NCBI RefSeq assembly: GCF_004564275.1
Contig: NZ_SPDV01000017.1
Coordinates: 31,238 to 95,237 of the forward strand
Source of the DNA: Sphingomonas parva (ex Maeng et al. 2020)
GTDB lineage: Bacteria > Pseudomonadota > Alphaproteobacteria > Sphingomonadales > Sphingomonadaceae
Length of the DNA: 64,000 bases
Reading direction: 5' to 3'
The position numbers and the translations under genes are program-made. The notes below the pieces were generated by a model that did no database searches, was not told the DNA's origin, and worked only from the letters and a program-made list of their open reading frames with translations. This document shows positions 7,691 through 16,877 of the stretch, one piece after another (the stretch's first letter is position 1; each line of letters begins with the position of its first letter).

Positions 7691-10600
7691 TCAGTGGAAG
7701 TTGCGCGACTTTACGCGGATCCGCTCCTCGGGCTCGGCAGAAGGATTGGGGAGCGACAGCACGGGCGCGGGAAGCGCCGGCTTGCGCTCGCGCGGATCGT
7801 AGCCGCCGTTCTTGGCGCCGTCGGCGGGGCCGGTGCGGTGAGGGAAGTCCATCTGGCCGACCGAGTGGAGGAGGGGGGTCATGTCCTCCATCCGGGCGGT
7901 GATGACGTGGATGATCTCGCCCTCGCGCTGCACGACGCCGCGGATCGAGATCATCGAGGCGGAGAGCACGATCCGCCTTTGCGCCTCGAAGCGGTCGGGC
8001 CAGAGCACCGCATTGGCGATGCCGGTCTCGTCCTCGATGGTGAGGAACAATACGCCCTTGGCCGATCCCGGGCGCTGGCGGATCAGGATGATGCCGGCGA
8101 CTTCGATCGGCCGGCCGTCCTTCGTATGTGCGAGGTCGGCGCAGCGCGTCACCTTGCGGCGGTCAAGCTCGGGGCGGAGAAAGGCGACCGGGTGGGCGCG
8201 CAGGCTCAGTTGCACCGCGCGATAATCCTCGACCACCTCGCGGCCGGCGGTGAGCGGGGTCAGCGCGACCTCCGGCTCGCGATCCTCGAGCGCGGCGAAC
8301 AGGGGAAGCGGCGTCTCGCCGAGCCCGCGCACCTGCCAGAGCGCCTGGCGGCGATCGACCCCGAAGCCGGCGAAGGCGTCGGCGTCGGCCAGCTTCTCCA
8401 GCGCCGCCAGCGGCACGCCCGAGCGCCGCCAGACCTCCTCGATCGAGGCGAACGGCCGCTCCGCCCGCGCCGCGAGGATCTGCGCGGCGTGGAGATTGGA
8501 GAGGCCCCGCACCATGCGCAGGCCGAGGCGGAGGGGGTGGAGGCGCTTCGGCAGGCCGGGAGCATGCCGAGAGCCGACACCGGCGGCGGAGCCGCCGCGG
8601 GAGGGAAGATGATCATTCGCTGAGAGAGCCCCTCGCCCTTGATGGAGGAGGTTGGGTGGGGGGGGACTCTTCGCGGATTCGGAGTCCGTCTCAGGGACCA
8701 CCCTTCCCCAACCCCTCCCCATCAAGGGGAGGGGCCTCTTTGCCGGTGGGGAAAGTTCCTCCAGCGTGCAGTCCCAGCGGCTTTCGTTGATGCAGATCGG
8801 ACGCACCTCCACCCCGTGCTCGCGGGCGTCGTGGACGATCTGGGCGGGCGCGTAGAAGCCCATCGGCTGGGCGTTGAGGAGGGCGCAGCAGAAGACGTCG
8901 GGATGATGGCATTTCATCCAGCTCGACGCATAAGCGATCTTGGCGAAGCTCGCTGCATGACTCTCCGGGAAGCCGTAGCTGCCGAAGCCTTCGATCTGCT
9001 TGAAGGTGCGTTCGGCGAACTCGCGCGGATAATCGCGCTCCACCATTCCTTCGATCAACTTGTCGCGGAAGTGGGTGACGCCGCCGGTATATTTGAACGT
9101 CGCCATCGCCCGGCGGAGCTGGTCGGCCTCGGCCGGGGTGAAGCCGGCACCGACGATCGCGACCTTCATCGCCTGCTCCTGGAAGAGCGGCACGCCCAGG
9201 GTTTTCTCGAGCACGGCGCGCAGCTCCGGGCGCGGATATTCGGCCTTCTCCCGCCCTTCGCGGCGACGGAGATAAGGGTGGACCATGTCGCCCTGGATCG
9301 GCCCCGGCCGGACGATCGCGACCTGGATGACGAGATCGTAGAAGCGCCTCGGCTTCATCCGCGGCAGCATCGCCATCTGGGCGCGGCTCTCGATCTGGAA
9401 GACGCCGAGCGTGTCGGCCTTCTGGATCATCCGGAAGACGGTCTCGTCGTCGTTTTGAAGGTCGGGAAGGCCGATGTCGACGTTCTTGTGCTCGCGCAGC
9501 AGATCGAAGGCGCGGCGCATGCAGCCGAGCATGCCGAGGCCGAGCACGTCGACCTTCATGAAGCCAAGGGCCTCGATATCGTCCTTGTCCCACTCGATGA
9601 CGCGGCGATTTTCCATCGCCGCCGGCTCGATCGGCACGAGATCGTCGAGCCTGTCGCGGGTGAGGACGAAGCCGCCCGGATGCTGGGAGAGGTGACGCGG
9701 CGTGCCGATCAGCTGCCGCGACAGCTCGAGGGTCAATGCGAGCCGCGGATCGGCGCTGTCGAGGTTCAGTTCCTCGACATGGCGATCCTCCACCCCTTCG
9801 TTCGACCAGCCCCAGACCTGGCCGGAGAGCGCGCCGGTCATGTCCTCGGGCAGGCCGAGCGCCTTGCCGACCTCGCGGACGGCGCCGCGGGCACGATAGC
9901 GGGTGACGACGGCGGTCAGCGCGGCGCGATGATGGCCGTAGGTGTCGTAGATCCACTGGATCACCTCCTCGCGCCGCTCATGCTCGAAATCGACGTCGAT
10001 GTCGGGCGGCTCTGGCCGCTCGGGCGAGACGAAGCGCTCGAACAGCAATTCGTGCTGGATCGGATCGATCGAGGTGATGCCGAGCAGGTAGCAGACGCAG
10101 CTGTTCGCCGCCGATCCACGTCCCTGGCAGAGGATCTTCTGCGAGCGGGCGTAGCGGACGATCGAATGGACGGTCAGGAAATAAGGCGCGTAATCGAGTT
10201 CCTTGATCATGCCGAGCTCATGCGTGAGCTGGCGCTCGGTCGCCTCGGGAATGCCGCCGGGATATTTCTCGCGCGCCGCGTCCCAGCTCAGCTTCTCCAG
10301 CGCCTCCTGGGGGCTGAGGCCGGGGATCACCGCCTCCTCGGGATATTGGTAGCGAAGCTCGGCGAGATCGAAGGTGCAGCGCCGTGCGATCTCCGCCGTC
10401 GCGGCGACGGCGTGCGGATAAGCCGCGAAGCGGCGCGCCATCTCCTCCGGATCCTTGAGGTGCCGGTCAGCGTGACGCTCGCGGCGGAAGCCCAGCTCGT
10501 CGATCGTGCATTTTTCGCGGATCGCCGTCATCACGTCCTGCAGCATCCGGCGCTCGGGCACATGGTAGAGGATGTCGCCGCAGGCGACGCTCGTCGCGCC

Positions 10601-11113
10601 CGCCGCCGCGGCCTGCGCATCGAGCCGATGGAGGCGCAGCGCATCGCCGGGGCGGCGGCGGAGCGACAGCGCCTGATAGGCGCGGTCACCGAACGTTCGG
10701 ACAAGCCGCTGGAGCAGGAGCGCATTCGCCGCATCGGCGGCATCGGGCAGGTGGATGGCGATCAGCCCCTCCTGGTGCGCCTCGACATCGCCCCAGTGGA
10801 GCGCACAGGCGCCCTTGCCGGCCCGGGCCTTGCCGATCGAGAGCAAGCGGGTAAGCCGCGACCAGGCCGGCCGGTCGATCGGATAGACGAGCAGGCTCGT
10901 GTCGTCGGCAAGGTCGAGCCGGCAGCCGGCGATCAGCCGCACCCCCGTCGCCTTCGCCGCCAGCCAGGCCCGGACGATGCCGGCCACCGAGTTGCGATCG
11001 ACGATGCCGAGCGCAGGGAGGCCGAGCGCGGCGGCCGCGACGAACAGCTCCTCCGCCCCCGACGCACCGCGCAGGAAGCTGAAATGCGAGGTGACCTGCA
11101 GCTCGTGATACAT
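7691..11113 (-). CDS. dnaE2: Error-prone DNA polymerase DnaE2 (ImuC), with an in-frame insertion
   Basis: A 1140-residue C-family polymerase, the catalytic member of the ImuA-ImuB-DnaE2 translesion mutasome. The N-terminal PHP domain begins [17 protein letters not shown]. The palm acid motif [12 protein letters not shown] and the C-terminal OB-fold region are present. I chose the ATG at 11113: GGGAGG lies six bases upstream, whereas an ATG two codons earlier abuts it. About 70 extra residues (roughly 790-857, near [12 protein letters not shown]) separate the conserved WDCTLE and [10 protein letters not shown] segments. They are translated from a palindromic repeat and look non-essential. Expression should be SOS-controlled from the imuA operator. 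Confidence 0.95.
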   Translation of the reverse strand: MYHELQVTSHFSFLRGASGAEELFVAAAALGLPALGIVDRNSVAGIVRAWLAAKATGVRLIAGCRLDLADDTSLLVYPIDRPAWSRLTRLLSIGKARAGKGACALHWGDVEAHQEGLIAIHLPDAADAANALLLQRLVRTFGDRAYQALSLRRRPGDALRLHRLDAQAAAAGATSVACGDILYHVPERRMLQDVMTAIREKCTIDELGFRRERHADRHLKDPEEMARRFAAYPHAVAATAEIARRCTFDLAELRYQYPEEAVIPGLSPQEALEKLSWDAAREKYPGGIPEATERQLTHELGMIKELDYAPYFLTVHSIVRYARSQKILCQGRGSAANSCVCYLLGITSIDPIQHELLFERFVSPERPEPPDIDVDFEHERREEVIQWIYDTYGHHRAALTAVVTRYRARGAVREVGKALGLPEDMTGALSGQVWGWSNEGVEDRHVEELNLDSADPRLALTLELSRQLIGTPRHLSQHPGGFVLTRDRLDDLVPIEPAAMENRRVIEWDKDDIEALGFMKVDVLGLGMLGCMRRAFDLLREHKNVDIGLPDLQNDDETVFRMIQKADTLGVFQIESRAQMAMLPRMKPRRFYDLVIQVAIVRPGPIQGDMVHPYLRRREGREKAEYPRPELRAVLEKTLGVPLFQEQAMKVAIVGAGFTPAEADQLRRAMATFKYTGGVTHFRDKLIEGMVERDYPREFAERTFKQIEGFGSYGFPESHAASFAKIAYASSWMKCHHPDVFCCALLNAQPMGFYAPAQIVHDAREHGVEVRPICINESRWDCTLEELSPPAKRPLPLMGRGWGRVVPETDSESAKSPPPPNLLHQGRGALSANDHLPSRGGSAAGVGSRHAPGLPKRLHPLRLGLRMVRGLSNLHAAQILAARAERPFASIEEVWRRSGVPLAALEKLADADAFAGFGVDRRQALWQVRGLGETPLPLFAALEDREPEVALTPLTAGREVVEDYRAVQLSLRAHPVAFLRPELDRRKVTRCADLAHTKDGRPIEVAGIILIRQRPGSAKGVLFLTIEDETGIANAVLWPDRFEAQRRIVLSASMISIRGVVQREGEIIHVITARMEDMTPLLHSVGQMDFPHRTGPADGAKNGGYDPRERKPALPAPVLSLPNPSAEPEERIRVKSRNFH
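8623..8747. repeat. Palindromic repeat element inside the dnaE2 coding region
   Basis: A long imperfect inverted repeat: one arm contains CCCTTGATGG...GGTTGGG, the other CCCAACCCCTCCCCATCAAGG, separated by about 35 bases that contain their own hairpin (GGACTC / GAGTCC). It resembles the intergenic palindrome near 45.4 kb. It is read through in frame, adding residues to DnaE2 between two conserved blocks. Confidence 0.75.
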
Positions 11114-11142
11114 TTTCATCCTCCCTGTCTGCGCAGCCGATG

Positions 11143-11227
11143 GAGAGGGGGACCGCACGAAGTGCGGTGGAGGGGCAACACGAACTCGGCAAGGCCCCTC
11201 CACCAGGCTTCGCCTGGTCCCCCTCCC
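11143..11227. repeat. Intergenic palindromic repeat between imuB and dnaE2
   Basis: An 85-base inverted repeat. Each arm carries a nested hairpin: GGACCGCACGAAGTGCGGTGG on one side and CCACCAGGCTTCGCCTGGTCC (one base difference in symmetry) on the other, flanked by GAGGGGG / CCCCCTC and joined by GAGGGGC / GCCCCTC. It is one of at least eight GC-rich palindromes in the window. Confidence 0.8.
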
Positions 11228-11264
11228 CACGCGCTATGCGTGCAGGGAGGATTGGTGCTTCCAA

Positions 11265-13115
11265 TCATCCGAACACTCCGTGCAGATACCAGTCGAGGCC
11301 GCCGGTCTTCGGATCGACGCCGTCGCCGCGGCGATAGAGCCAGAAGCGCTCGCCGCTCTCGTCCTCCACCTGAAAATAGTCGCGCACCGCCTCGGCCTCG
11401 CTCGGCCGCCGCCACCATTCGCCGAAGATCCGCTCGGGCCCGTCGGCGCGGGCGATACGATAGGCGCGGCCGCGCCAGGTGAAGCGCCGCGGCGGCAGAT
11501 CGGGCAGCAGCGCCATGACGTTCTCGACCCGCTCGGGCGGCGAGAGCAGGCGCACCGGCCGCGGCAGATCGGGCCAGGCGTGCGTCGCGCCGAGCGGTGC
11601 GGCGCGGCGGACGCTGCGCTCCGGCACGTCGCTCTCCACCGCCGAGAGACGGAACAGGCGGCGTGGTCCGAGCCGGCCGGCAAGGCGGTCGATCAGAGGC
11701 GCGAGATCCGGCGCCGTCTCGCCGGCGAGCGTGCCCGCCCACTGCTCGGGCGCCAGCGGCTCGGCACGCACGGCGGTGAGGCGCAGCGCGTCGAGCCCGA
11801 AGCCCGGCTCGATCGTCTCGATCCTCATGCCCAGGAGGCGCAGCAAATGACCGCCGTCGCGGGTCGCGCGGGCGGTGCCGATGGTGACCACCTGCTCCGC
11901 GCCGTCGACGCGTGAGCAGGCGAGGGTGACGAGCCGCGCGGCAAGCCCTGCTTCGGCAAGCGTCCGGACCAGCCGGGTCATCAGCGTGGCGACGGCCTGG
12001 GCGATCGCTTCGGCCGTCGCGATCGGCTCGGCGAAGCGGAGCTCGGCGAAAGGCGCGTCCCGGGGAGTGACCGGATCGATCGGCTCGGAGGCGCGGCCCA
12101 GCGCCTGGTCGAGCCGGGCGAGCATCGTCTTGCCGAAGCGGCGCTGGAGCGGCGCCCGCGGCATCGCCACGAGCTCGCCGATCCGTTCGATGCCGAGGCG
12201 GCGGGCCGCGGCGAGGACGGGCTCCTCCAGCCGTAGCGCCGCGACCGGCAGCGGTGCGAGCGCTTCGGCGTGGCCGCCGGGCGGGCAGACGCGCAACGGG
12301 ACGCCGCCGTGGCGGGCGATGGCATGGGCGGCGCCCGGCGTGTCGGCGATCGCGATCCGGGCGGCGAAGCCGGCGCGGGCGCAGAAGCGCAGGATCCGTG
12401 CCGCCATTTTCTCTTCGCCGCCGAACAGATGGGCGACGCCGGTGAGGTCGAGGAAGAGACCCTCGTCATCGGAGACGGCGGCGCGTGGAGTCCAGCGGCG
12501 CGCGGCATGATCGGCGAGCGCGGCGAGGAGCGCGCGATCGCCTTCGGGATCGGCGTCGCGCACGTCGAGACCGGGGACGAGCGCCCGGGCCTGGGTGACC
12601 GCCATCCCCGGTTGAAGGCCGAGCGCGCGCGCCTCTGCGGAGACGGCGGCGATGAGGATGCGGTTGCCGCTCCGCGCCGCCGTGACCAGCGCGGCTTCGG
12701 CGGGTGGCGCAGGCGTCGCGGCAGGCGAGGACGACGGTGCCGGCGGCGCGATGTCGCGCTGCGTCGCACGCCGCTGCACATCCTCGACGTTGCGGGCACG
12801 GAAGGGAGTTTCGGCAGCCTCGGTCCGCCGCCCGAGCTCGCGGACGGTCGGCCGCTGGTGGGGCGGAAGCGCCGCGATCGCCGGATCGGCGTCCCGCGAC
12901 CAGCGCGCCCCGGGCCGCCACCCGCCGCCGCGCGGACAGGAGCAATCGCCGAGACGCGCGCCCTCCTTCGGGACTCCGTCAGACCCGACGGGCGGCGATC
13001 CGGGCTGGGGCCGTGCGCGCGGGGCTGCCGCCGCCGGCCCTCGCTCAGGCCGCCGCTCTTGCCGGAGTCGATCGGTGCTCAGCGTCGGCAGGTAGAGCGA
13101 GGCGACCCTGCGCAT
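11265..13115 (-). CDS. imuB: ImuB, Y-family polymerase-like mutasome hub
   Basis: A 616-residue Y-family polymerase homologue that bridges ImuA, DnaE2 and the beta clamp during mutagenic translesion synthesis. It starts MRRVASLYLPTLSTDRL, typical of ImuB. The Y-family core (LIAAVSAEARALGLQPG, then FLDLTGVAHLFGGE) is recognisable, but the acidic catalytic cluster of active UmuC/DinB enzymes is not seen, as expected for ImuB. About 115 low-complexity residues rich in Pro, Arg and Ala interrupt the protein after residue 20. The chosen ATG overlaps imuA by 71 bases, so the pair is coupled. A 150-base spacer with a palindrome separates it from dnaE2. Confidence 0.93.
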   Translation of the reverse strand: MRRVASLYLPTLSTDRLRQERRPERGPAAAAPRARPQPGSPPVGSDGVPKEGARLGDCSCPRGGGWRPGARWSRDADPAIAALPPHQRPTVRELGRRTEAAETPFRARNVEDVQRRATQRDIAPPAPSSSPAATPAPPAEAALVTAARSGNRILIAAVSAEARALGLQPGMAVTQARALVPGLDVRDADPEGDRALLAALADHAARRWTPRAAVSDDEGLFLDLTGVAHLFGGEEKMAARILRFCARAGFAARIAIADTPGAAHAIARHGGVPLRVCPPGGHAEALAPLPVAALRLEEPVLAAARRLGIERIGELVAMPRAPLQRRFGKTMLARLDQALGRASEPIDPVTPRDAPFAELRFAEPIATAEAIAQAVATLMTRLVRTLAEAGLAARLVTLACSRVDGAEQVVTIGTARATRDGGHLLRLLGMRIETIEPGFGLDALRLTAVRAEPLAPEQWAGTLAGETAPDLAPLIDRLAGRLGPRRLFRLSAVESDVPERSVRRAAPLGATHAWPDLPRPVRLLSPPERVENVMALLPDLPPRRFTWRGRAYRIARADGPERIFGEWWRRPSEAEAVRDYFQVEDESGERFWLYRRGDGVDPKTGGLDWYLHGVFG

Positions 13116-13812
13116 CGGGGCCCTCCATGATCCAGTGATGGGGCTCGCCGCCGCGCTGGCGGGCGAGGACGAGGCGCCAGCGCGACCGGCCGATTCCGGC
13201 AACGGGCAGGGGCGCGGACGGCGCGCAGCCGATCCGCCAGCGCGTGACGGCGGCCGAAGGCGCGGCGAGCGGGTCTTCGTCGCTCTTGCGCCAGCGTTTC
13301 AGCATCAGCGCCATCGTGCCGCCTTCCTCGGCGGCGAGCTGCAGCCGGCGGGTCGCGGCCATCGGCACCCGCCGCACCTCGCCGACGACGGCGGCGAGGC
13401 CGCCGTGGCGCAGCCCTTCCTCCATCACCGCGAGCACGTCCTCGTCGCGGCCGCATTCTGCGTAGAGGACGTGCTCGGGCGCCAGGCCGGCCCGGGCGAG
13501 GCCGGGGGCGAACAGGTCTCGGCGGGCCACGGCCCAGAGTACGGTCGCGCTTGCGCCGCCGGTGCGCCGCGCAGCGACCGAGGCGAGAAAAAGGGTCGCG
13601 GCGGCATCGTCGGAAAGACCCGGCCGGTCCGGCGCCGCCTCGTGCAGCGCCGCGCAGGCAAGGCCGCCGCCGGCGAGCCTGCGATCGATGGACTCGAGCC
13701 CGAAAGGCAGGCATTCGCGGGCCGCGGCGGCACCCGTCGATTCGATCGCACGCACTTCGGCCCTCAGCGCTTCGAGGCGCTCGGATGCGGCGGCGGATCC
13801 TGGTGGAGGCAT
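13045..13812 (-). CDS. imuA: ImuA, RecA-like mutasome accessory protein
   Basis: A 255-residue protein of the ImuA family, a RecA/SulA-related factor needed for DnaE2-dependent mutagenesis. Seen directly are the family-type start (LRAEVRAIE), the PFGLESIDRRLAGGGLACAALHE segment where RecA-fold proteins begin their core, and the end-to-end link with imuB. The first gene of an imuA-imuB-dnaE2 cassette. An array of three GTTC half-sites lies 19 bases before the ATG, so LexA repression is very likely. The final 71 bases are shared with imuB in another frame. Confidence 0.92.
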   Translation of the reverse strand: MPPPGSAAASERLEALRAEVRAIESTGAAAARECLPFGLESIDRRLAGGGLACAALHEAAPDRPGLSDDAAATLFLASVAARRTGGASATVLWAVARRDLFAPGLARAGLAPEHVLYAECGRDEDVLAVMEEGLRHGGLAAVVGEVRRVPMAATRRLQLAAEEGGTMALMLKRWRKSDEDPLAAPSAAVTRWRIGCAPSAPLPVAGIGRSRWRLVLARQRGGEPHHWIMEGPDAQGRLALPADAEHRSTPARAAA

Positions 13813-13830
13813 GGCGACTCAGACTCACTT

Positions 13831-13856
13831 GTTCCCTTTATGTTCCGCCGCTGTTC
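13831..13856 (-). promoter_or_regulatory. Tandem SOS (LexA) operator of imuA-imuB-dnaE2
   Basis: On the plus strand GTTC occurs three times with exactly seven bases between copies (13831, 13842, 13853). This gives two overlapping copies of the alphaproteobacterial LexA box GTTC-N7-GTTC. It lies between imuA and the divergent M16 peptidase gene, 19 bases before the imuA ATG. Confidence 0.9.
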
Positions 13857-13992
13857 AGCCGGAGTCAAGCGAGGGAAATACTAGGATCCACGTGCCCGCA
13901 CGGTTGAACCGGCCGTGGATCCTCCCCACAAGGGAGCCTTCCCTCCCAGATCTTCCGTGCGATCCCGGGCGCGCGATACGAGGCCGATCGTC

Positions 13993-16836
13993 TTGAAGCT
14001 CATCCACCGTTTCCTGCTTGCTCTCCTGATCCTCCTCTCCGCGCCGGCCGCGGCCGCCGGCGATACCGGCTGGTTCTACCGCGGCAGCGACATCGCGCCC
14101 GATCCGGCCTGGACCTTCGGCACCCTTCCGAACGGCGTACGCTACGCCGTCCGCCGCAATGCCCTGCCGCAGGGACAGGTCTCGATCCGTCTCAGGATCG
14201 ATGCAGGCTCGCTCCACGAGACCGACCAGGAGCGCGGCTGGGCCCATTTCGTCGAGCACATGGTGTTTCGCGGCACCGCCGGCTTCAAGGACGGCGAGGC
14301 GCGCCAGACGTGGCAGCGTCTCGGCGCCAATTTCGGCAGCGACACCAACGCCACCACCCAGCCGACCCAGACCGTCTACCAGCTCGATCTGCCGAAGAAC
14401 GACGAAGCGTCGCTCGATCTCAGCCTGCGCGTCCTCGCCGAGATGGCCGACAAGGCCCTGTTCGATCCCGCCCTGGTCGAGCCCGAGCGTGGCGTCGTGC
14501 TTTCCGAATATGGCCGCCGCCCGGAGATCAGCGTGAAGCTCGGCGAGCAGACGCGCCAGCTGTTCTTCGGCGGCCTCAAATTCGCCGATCGCGATACGAT
14601 CGGCACCGAGTCGACGCTCAAGGCGGCGACCGCCGCCGGGCTCAAGGCCTTTTACGAGCGCTGGTACCGGCCCGAGCGTGCGACGCTCATCCTCGTCGGC
14701 GACGCCGATCCGAAGCTGCTCGAGACGCTGGTCGCCCGCCACTTCGGCGGCTGGACGGGGACTGGGCCCGCGCCGGCCGAGCCCGACATCGGCATGATCC
14801 GTGAAGTCCCGGAGCGCACGGCGGCGCTCGCCTATCCCGGTTCGCCTTATTTCGCGACGGTGAGCTGGGTGCGCCCCTATCGGCAACTCCCCCACACAAA
14901 GGCGCGCGAGCAGGACGAACTGGCCGAAGCGCTGGCGAAAAGGATCGTCAACCGGCGCCTGGAAGGCAAGGCGCGCGACGGCGCCGATTTCCTCAACGCC
15001 CAGATCGGCGGCGATCGCTCGACCGACATCGCCGATTACACCCAGCTCTCCGTAATGGCCAAGGAAGGCCGCTGGCGCGAGGCGCTCTCCGAGGCCTGGG
15101 CGATCCTCGCCGATGCACGGCGCGCGCCGCCGAGCCGGAGCGAGATCGAACGCGAGCTCGAGAATCTGCGAAGCGCCAGCCGCTCCAGCGTCGAGGGCGA
15201 GCCGACGCGCCGCTCCCAGCAATGGGCGCAGGCTCTCGTCACCGCGATCGACGGAGACAGCGTCATCTCCAGCGCGCCGACGACCAATGCGCTGCTGGAG
15301 GAACTTGCGCCCTCGATGACTCCCGAGCGGATCGCCGCCGCGATCGACGGCCTTTTCGCCGGCGTCGGGCCGCGGATGCTCCTGCTCTCGCCGGAGCCCG
15401 CGAGCGGTGTCGCCGACGCCCTCGCTGCGGCCGAGAAGGCTGCACCCGCCGAACGCCGGGGCGAGCGCAAGGTGACGATGGCGGATCTCCCCGCCCTCGG
15501 GAGGCCCGGCCGCGAGGTCTCGCGCGAGCAGATCGCCGATCTTGGCGTGACGATCGTCCGCTTCGCCAACGGATCGAGCCTGGTCTTCAAGAAGACCGAT
15601 TTCGAGAAAGGCCGGGTGAGCGTCAACCTGCGCTTCGGCACCGGCCTTTCCGGCCTGCCCTCCGATCGCAAGACCCTGGCCTGGATGGGCGGACTGATCG
15701 GCTCCACGGGGGTCGCCGACCTCGATCTCGACGCGCTCGAGCGGCTGCTCACCGGACGGCGCATGACCATCGGCTTTGCCGTGGGCGAAGACGCGTTCGA
15801 GCTGAGCGGCACGACCAATGCTGCCGATCTCGGCGACCAGCTTCGGCTGCTCGCTACCAAGCTCGCCTTCCCGCGCTGGGATCAGGCGCTGTTCGACCGC
15901 TACAAGACGAGCGCGCTGGAAAACTATCAGCTCAGCTTCTCGTCGGCTTCGGCCCGCGCGGGCCGGGAGTTCGCGGGCTTCGATCACAGCGGGGATGCGC
16001 GCTGGCGGCCGGTGGAGCGCGAGGAGATCGCGCGCGCGACGCACGAGGATTTCCGCCGCCTGTTCGCGCCGCTGCTTGCCGCCGGTCCGATCGAGGCGGT
16101 GGTGGTCGGCGACGTCGATCTCGATGCCACCGTTGCGGCGATGCTGAAGACGGTGGCGGCCCTGCCGAAGCGGCCGGAGGCGAAGCCCGCCCCGGCGCTG
16201 CTCGCGGTCCGCCCGCCGCGCGCGGCGGAGAAAGCGCGCTTCGACCATCAGGGCGATGCGGCGCAGGCGTACGCGGCGATCGGCTGGTCGACCTTCGGCG
16301 GCACCGATCGGATGCGCGAGCGCCGCGCGCTGGCGGTCGCCGGCAACATCATCGAGACGCGGCTGTTCGATCGCCTCCGCGAGGCGGAAGGCGCCACTTA
16401 CTCGCCCTCCGGCTTCGGCACGAGCTCGGATACCTTCCGCGACTGGGGTGTGCTGGGAGCCGGAGCGGAAATCCGTCCCGAACGGGTCGACCTGTTCTTC
16501 CGCCTGGCCGGCGAGATCGTCGCCGATCTCGCAGCGAACCCGGTCGGCGCCGACGAGTTCGACCAGGCGATCAAGCCGATGCTGAGCGGCGTCGACCGCC
16601 AGATGAAGACCAACGGCTATTGGATGTCGGCGATGGAAGGCTGGTCGTCCGACCGCAGGCTGGTCGACAAGACCCGCACGCTCCTGCCCGATCTGCAGGC
16701 GATGACCCCCGAAGAGGTGCGTGCCGCGATCCGCAAATATGTTGCGGACGAGGGCGCCTGGTCGCTCGTCGTCCTGCCCGCAAGAGCGGCGGGTGCAGCG
16801 GCTGCACCTGCGGCACCGGCCGGATCGGCGCGTTGA
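13993..16836 (+). CDS. M16 family zinc metallopeptidase (pitrilysin type), exported
   Basis: About 947 residues. The inverted zinc motif HFVEH is at residues 85-89 and the downstream glutamate region (EPERGVVLSEYG) follows, so the N-terminal half is catalytic. The C-terminal half is the usual inactive repeat. A signal peptide (HRFLLALLILLSAPAAAAG) indicates periplasmic or outer-membrane location. I favour TTG 13993, which puts the signal peptide at the N-terminus with GAGG upstream; a GTG at 13915 would add 26 charged residues. The next gene, a sensor kinase, starts 41 bases after the stop and is probably cotranscribed. The substrate is unknown; M16 enzymes commonly degrade short peptides. 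Confidence 0.92.
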   Translation: MKLIHRFLLALLILLSAPAAAAGDTGWFYRGSDIAPDPAWTFGTLPNGVRYAVRRNALPQGQVSIRLRIDAGSLHETDQERGWAHFVEHMVFRGTAGFKDGEARQTWQRLGANFGSDTNATTQPTQTVYQLDLPKNDEASLDLSLRVLAEMADKALFDPALVEPERGVVLSEYGRRPEISVKLGEQTRQLFFGGLKFADRDTIGTESTLKAATAAGLKAFYERWYRPERATLILVGDADPKLLETLVARHFGGWTGTGPAPAEPDIGMIREVPERTAALAYPGSPYFATVSWVRPYRQLPHTKAREQDELAEALAKRIVNRRLEGKARDGADFLNAQIGGDRSTDIADYTQLSVMAKEGRWREALSEAWAILADARRAPPSRSEIERELENLRSASRSSVEGEPTRRSQQWAQALVTAIDGDSVISSAPTTNALLEELAPSMTPERIAAAIDGLFAGVGPRMLLLSPEPASGVADALAAAEKAAPAERRGERKVTMADLPALGRPGREVSREQIADLGVTIVRFANGSSLVFKKTDFEKGRVSVNLRFGTGLSGLPSDRKTLAWMGGLIGSTGVADLDLDALERLLTGRRMTIGFAVGEDAFELSGTTNAADLGDQLRLLATKLAFPRWDQALFDRYKTSALENYQLSFSSASARAGREFAGFDHSGDARWRPVEREEIARATHEDFRRLFAPLLAAGPIEAVVVGDVDLDATVAAMLKTVAALPKRPEAKPAPALLAVRPPRAAEKARFDHQGDAAQAYAAIGWSTFGGTDRMRERRALAVAGNIIETRLFDRLREAEGATYSPSGFGTSSDTFRDWGVLGAGAEIRPERVDLFFRLAGEIVADLAANPVGADEFDQAIKPMLSGVDRQMKTNGYWMSAMEGWSSDRRLVDKTRTLLPDLQAMTPEEVRAAIRKYVADEGAWSLVVLPARAAGAAAAPAAPAGSAR

Positions 16837-16877
16837 GCGATTCCCTTGTGCGCGAAATGGCTTTAAGAGGGCCGGCG

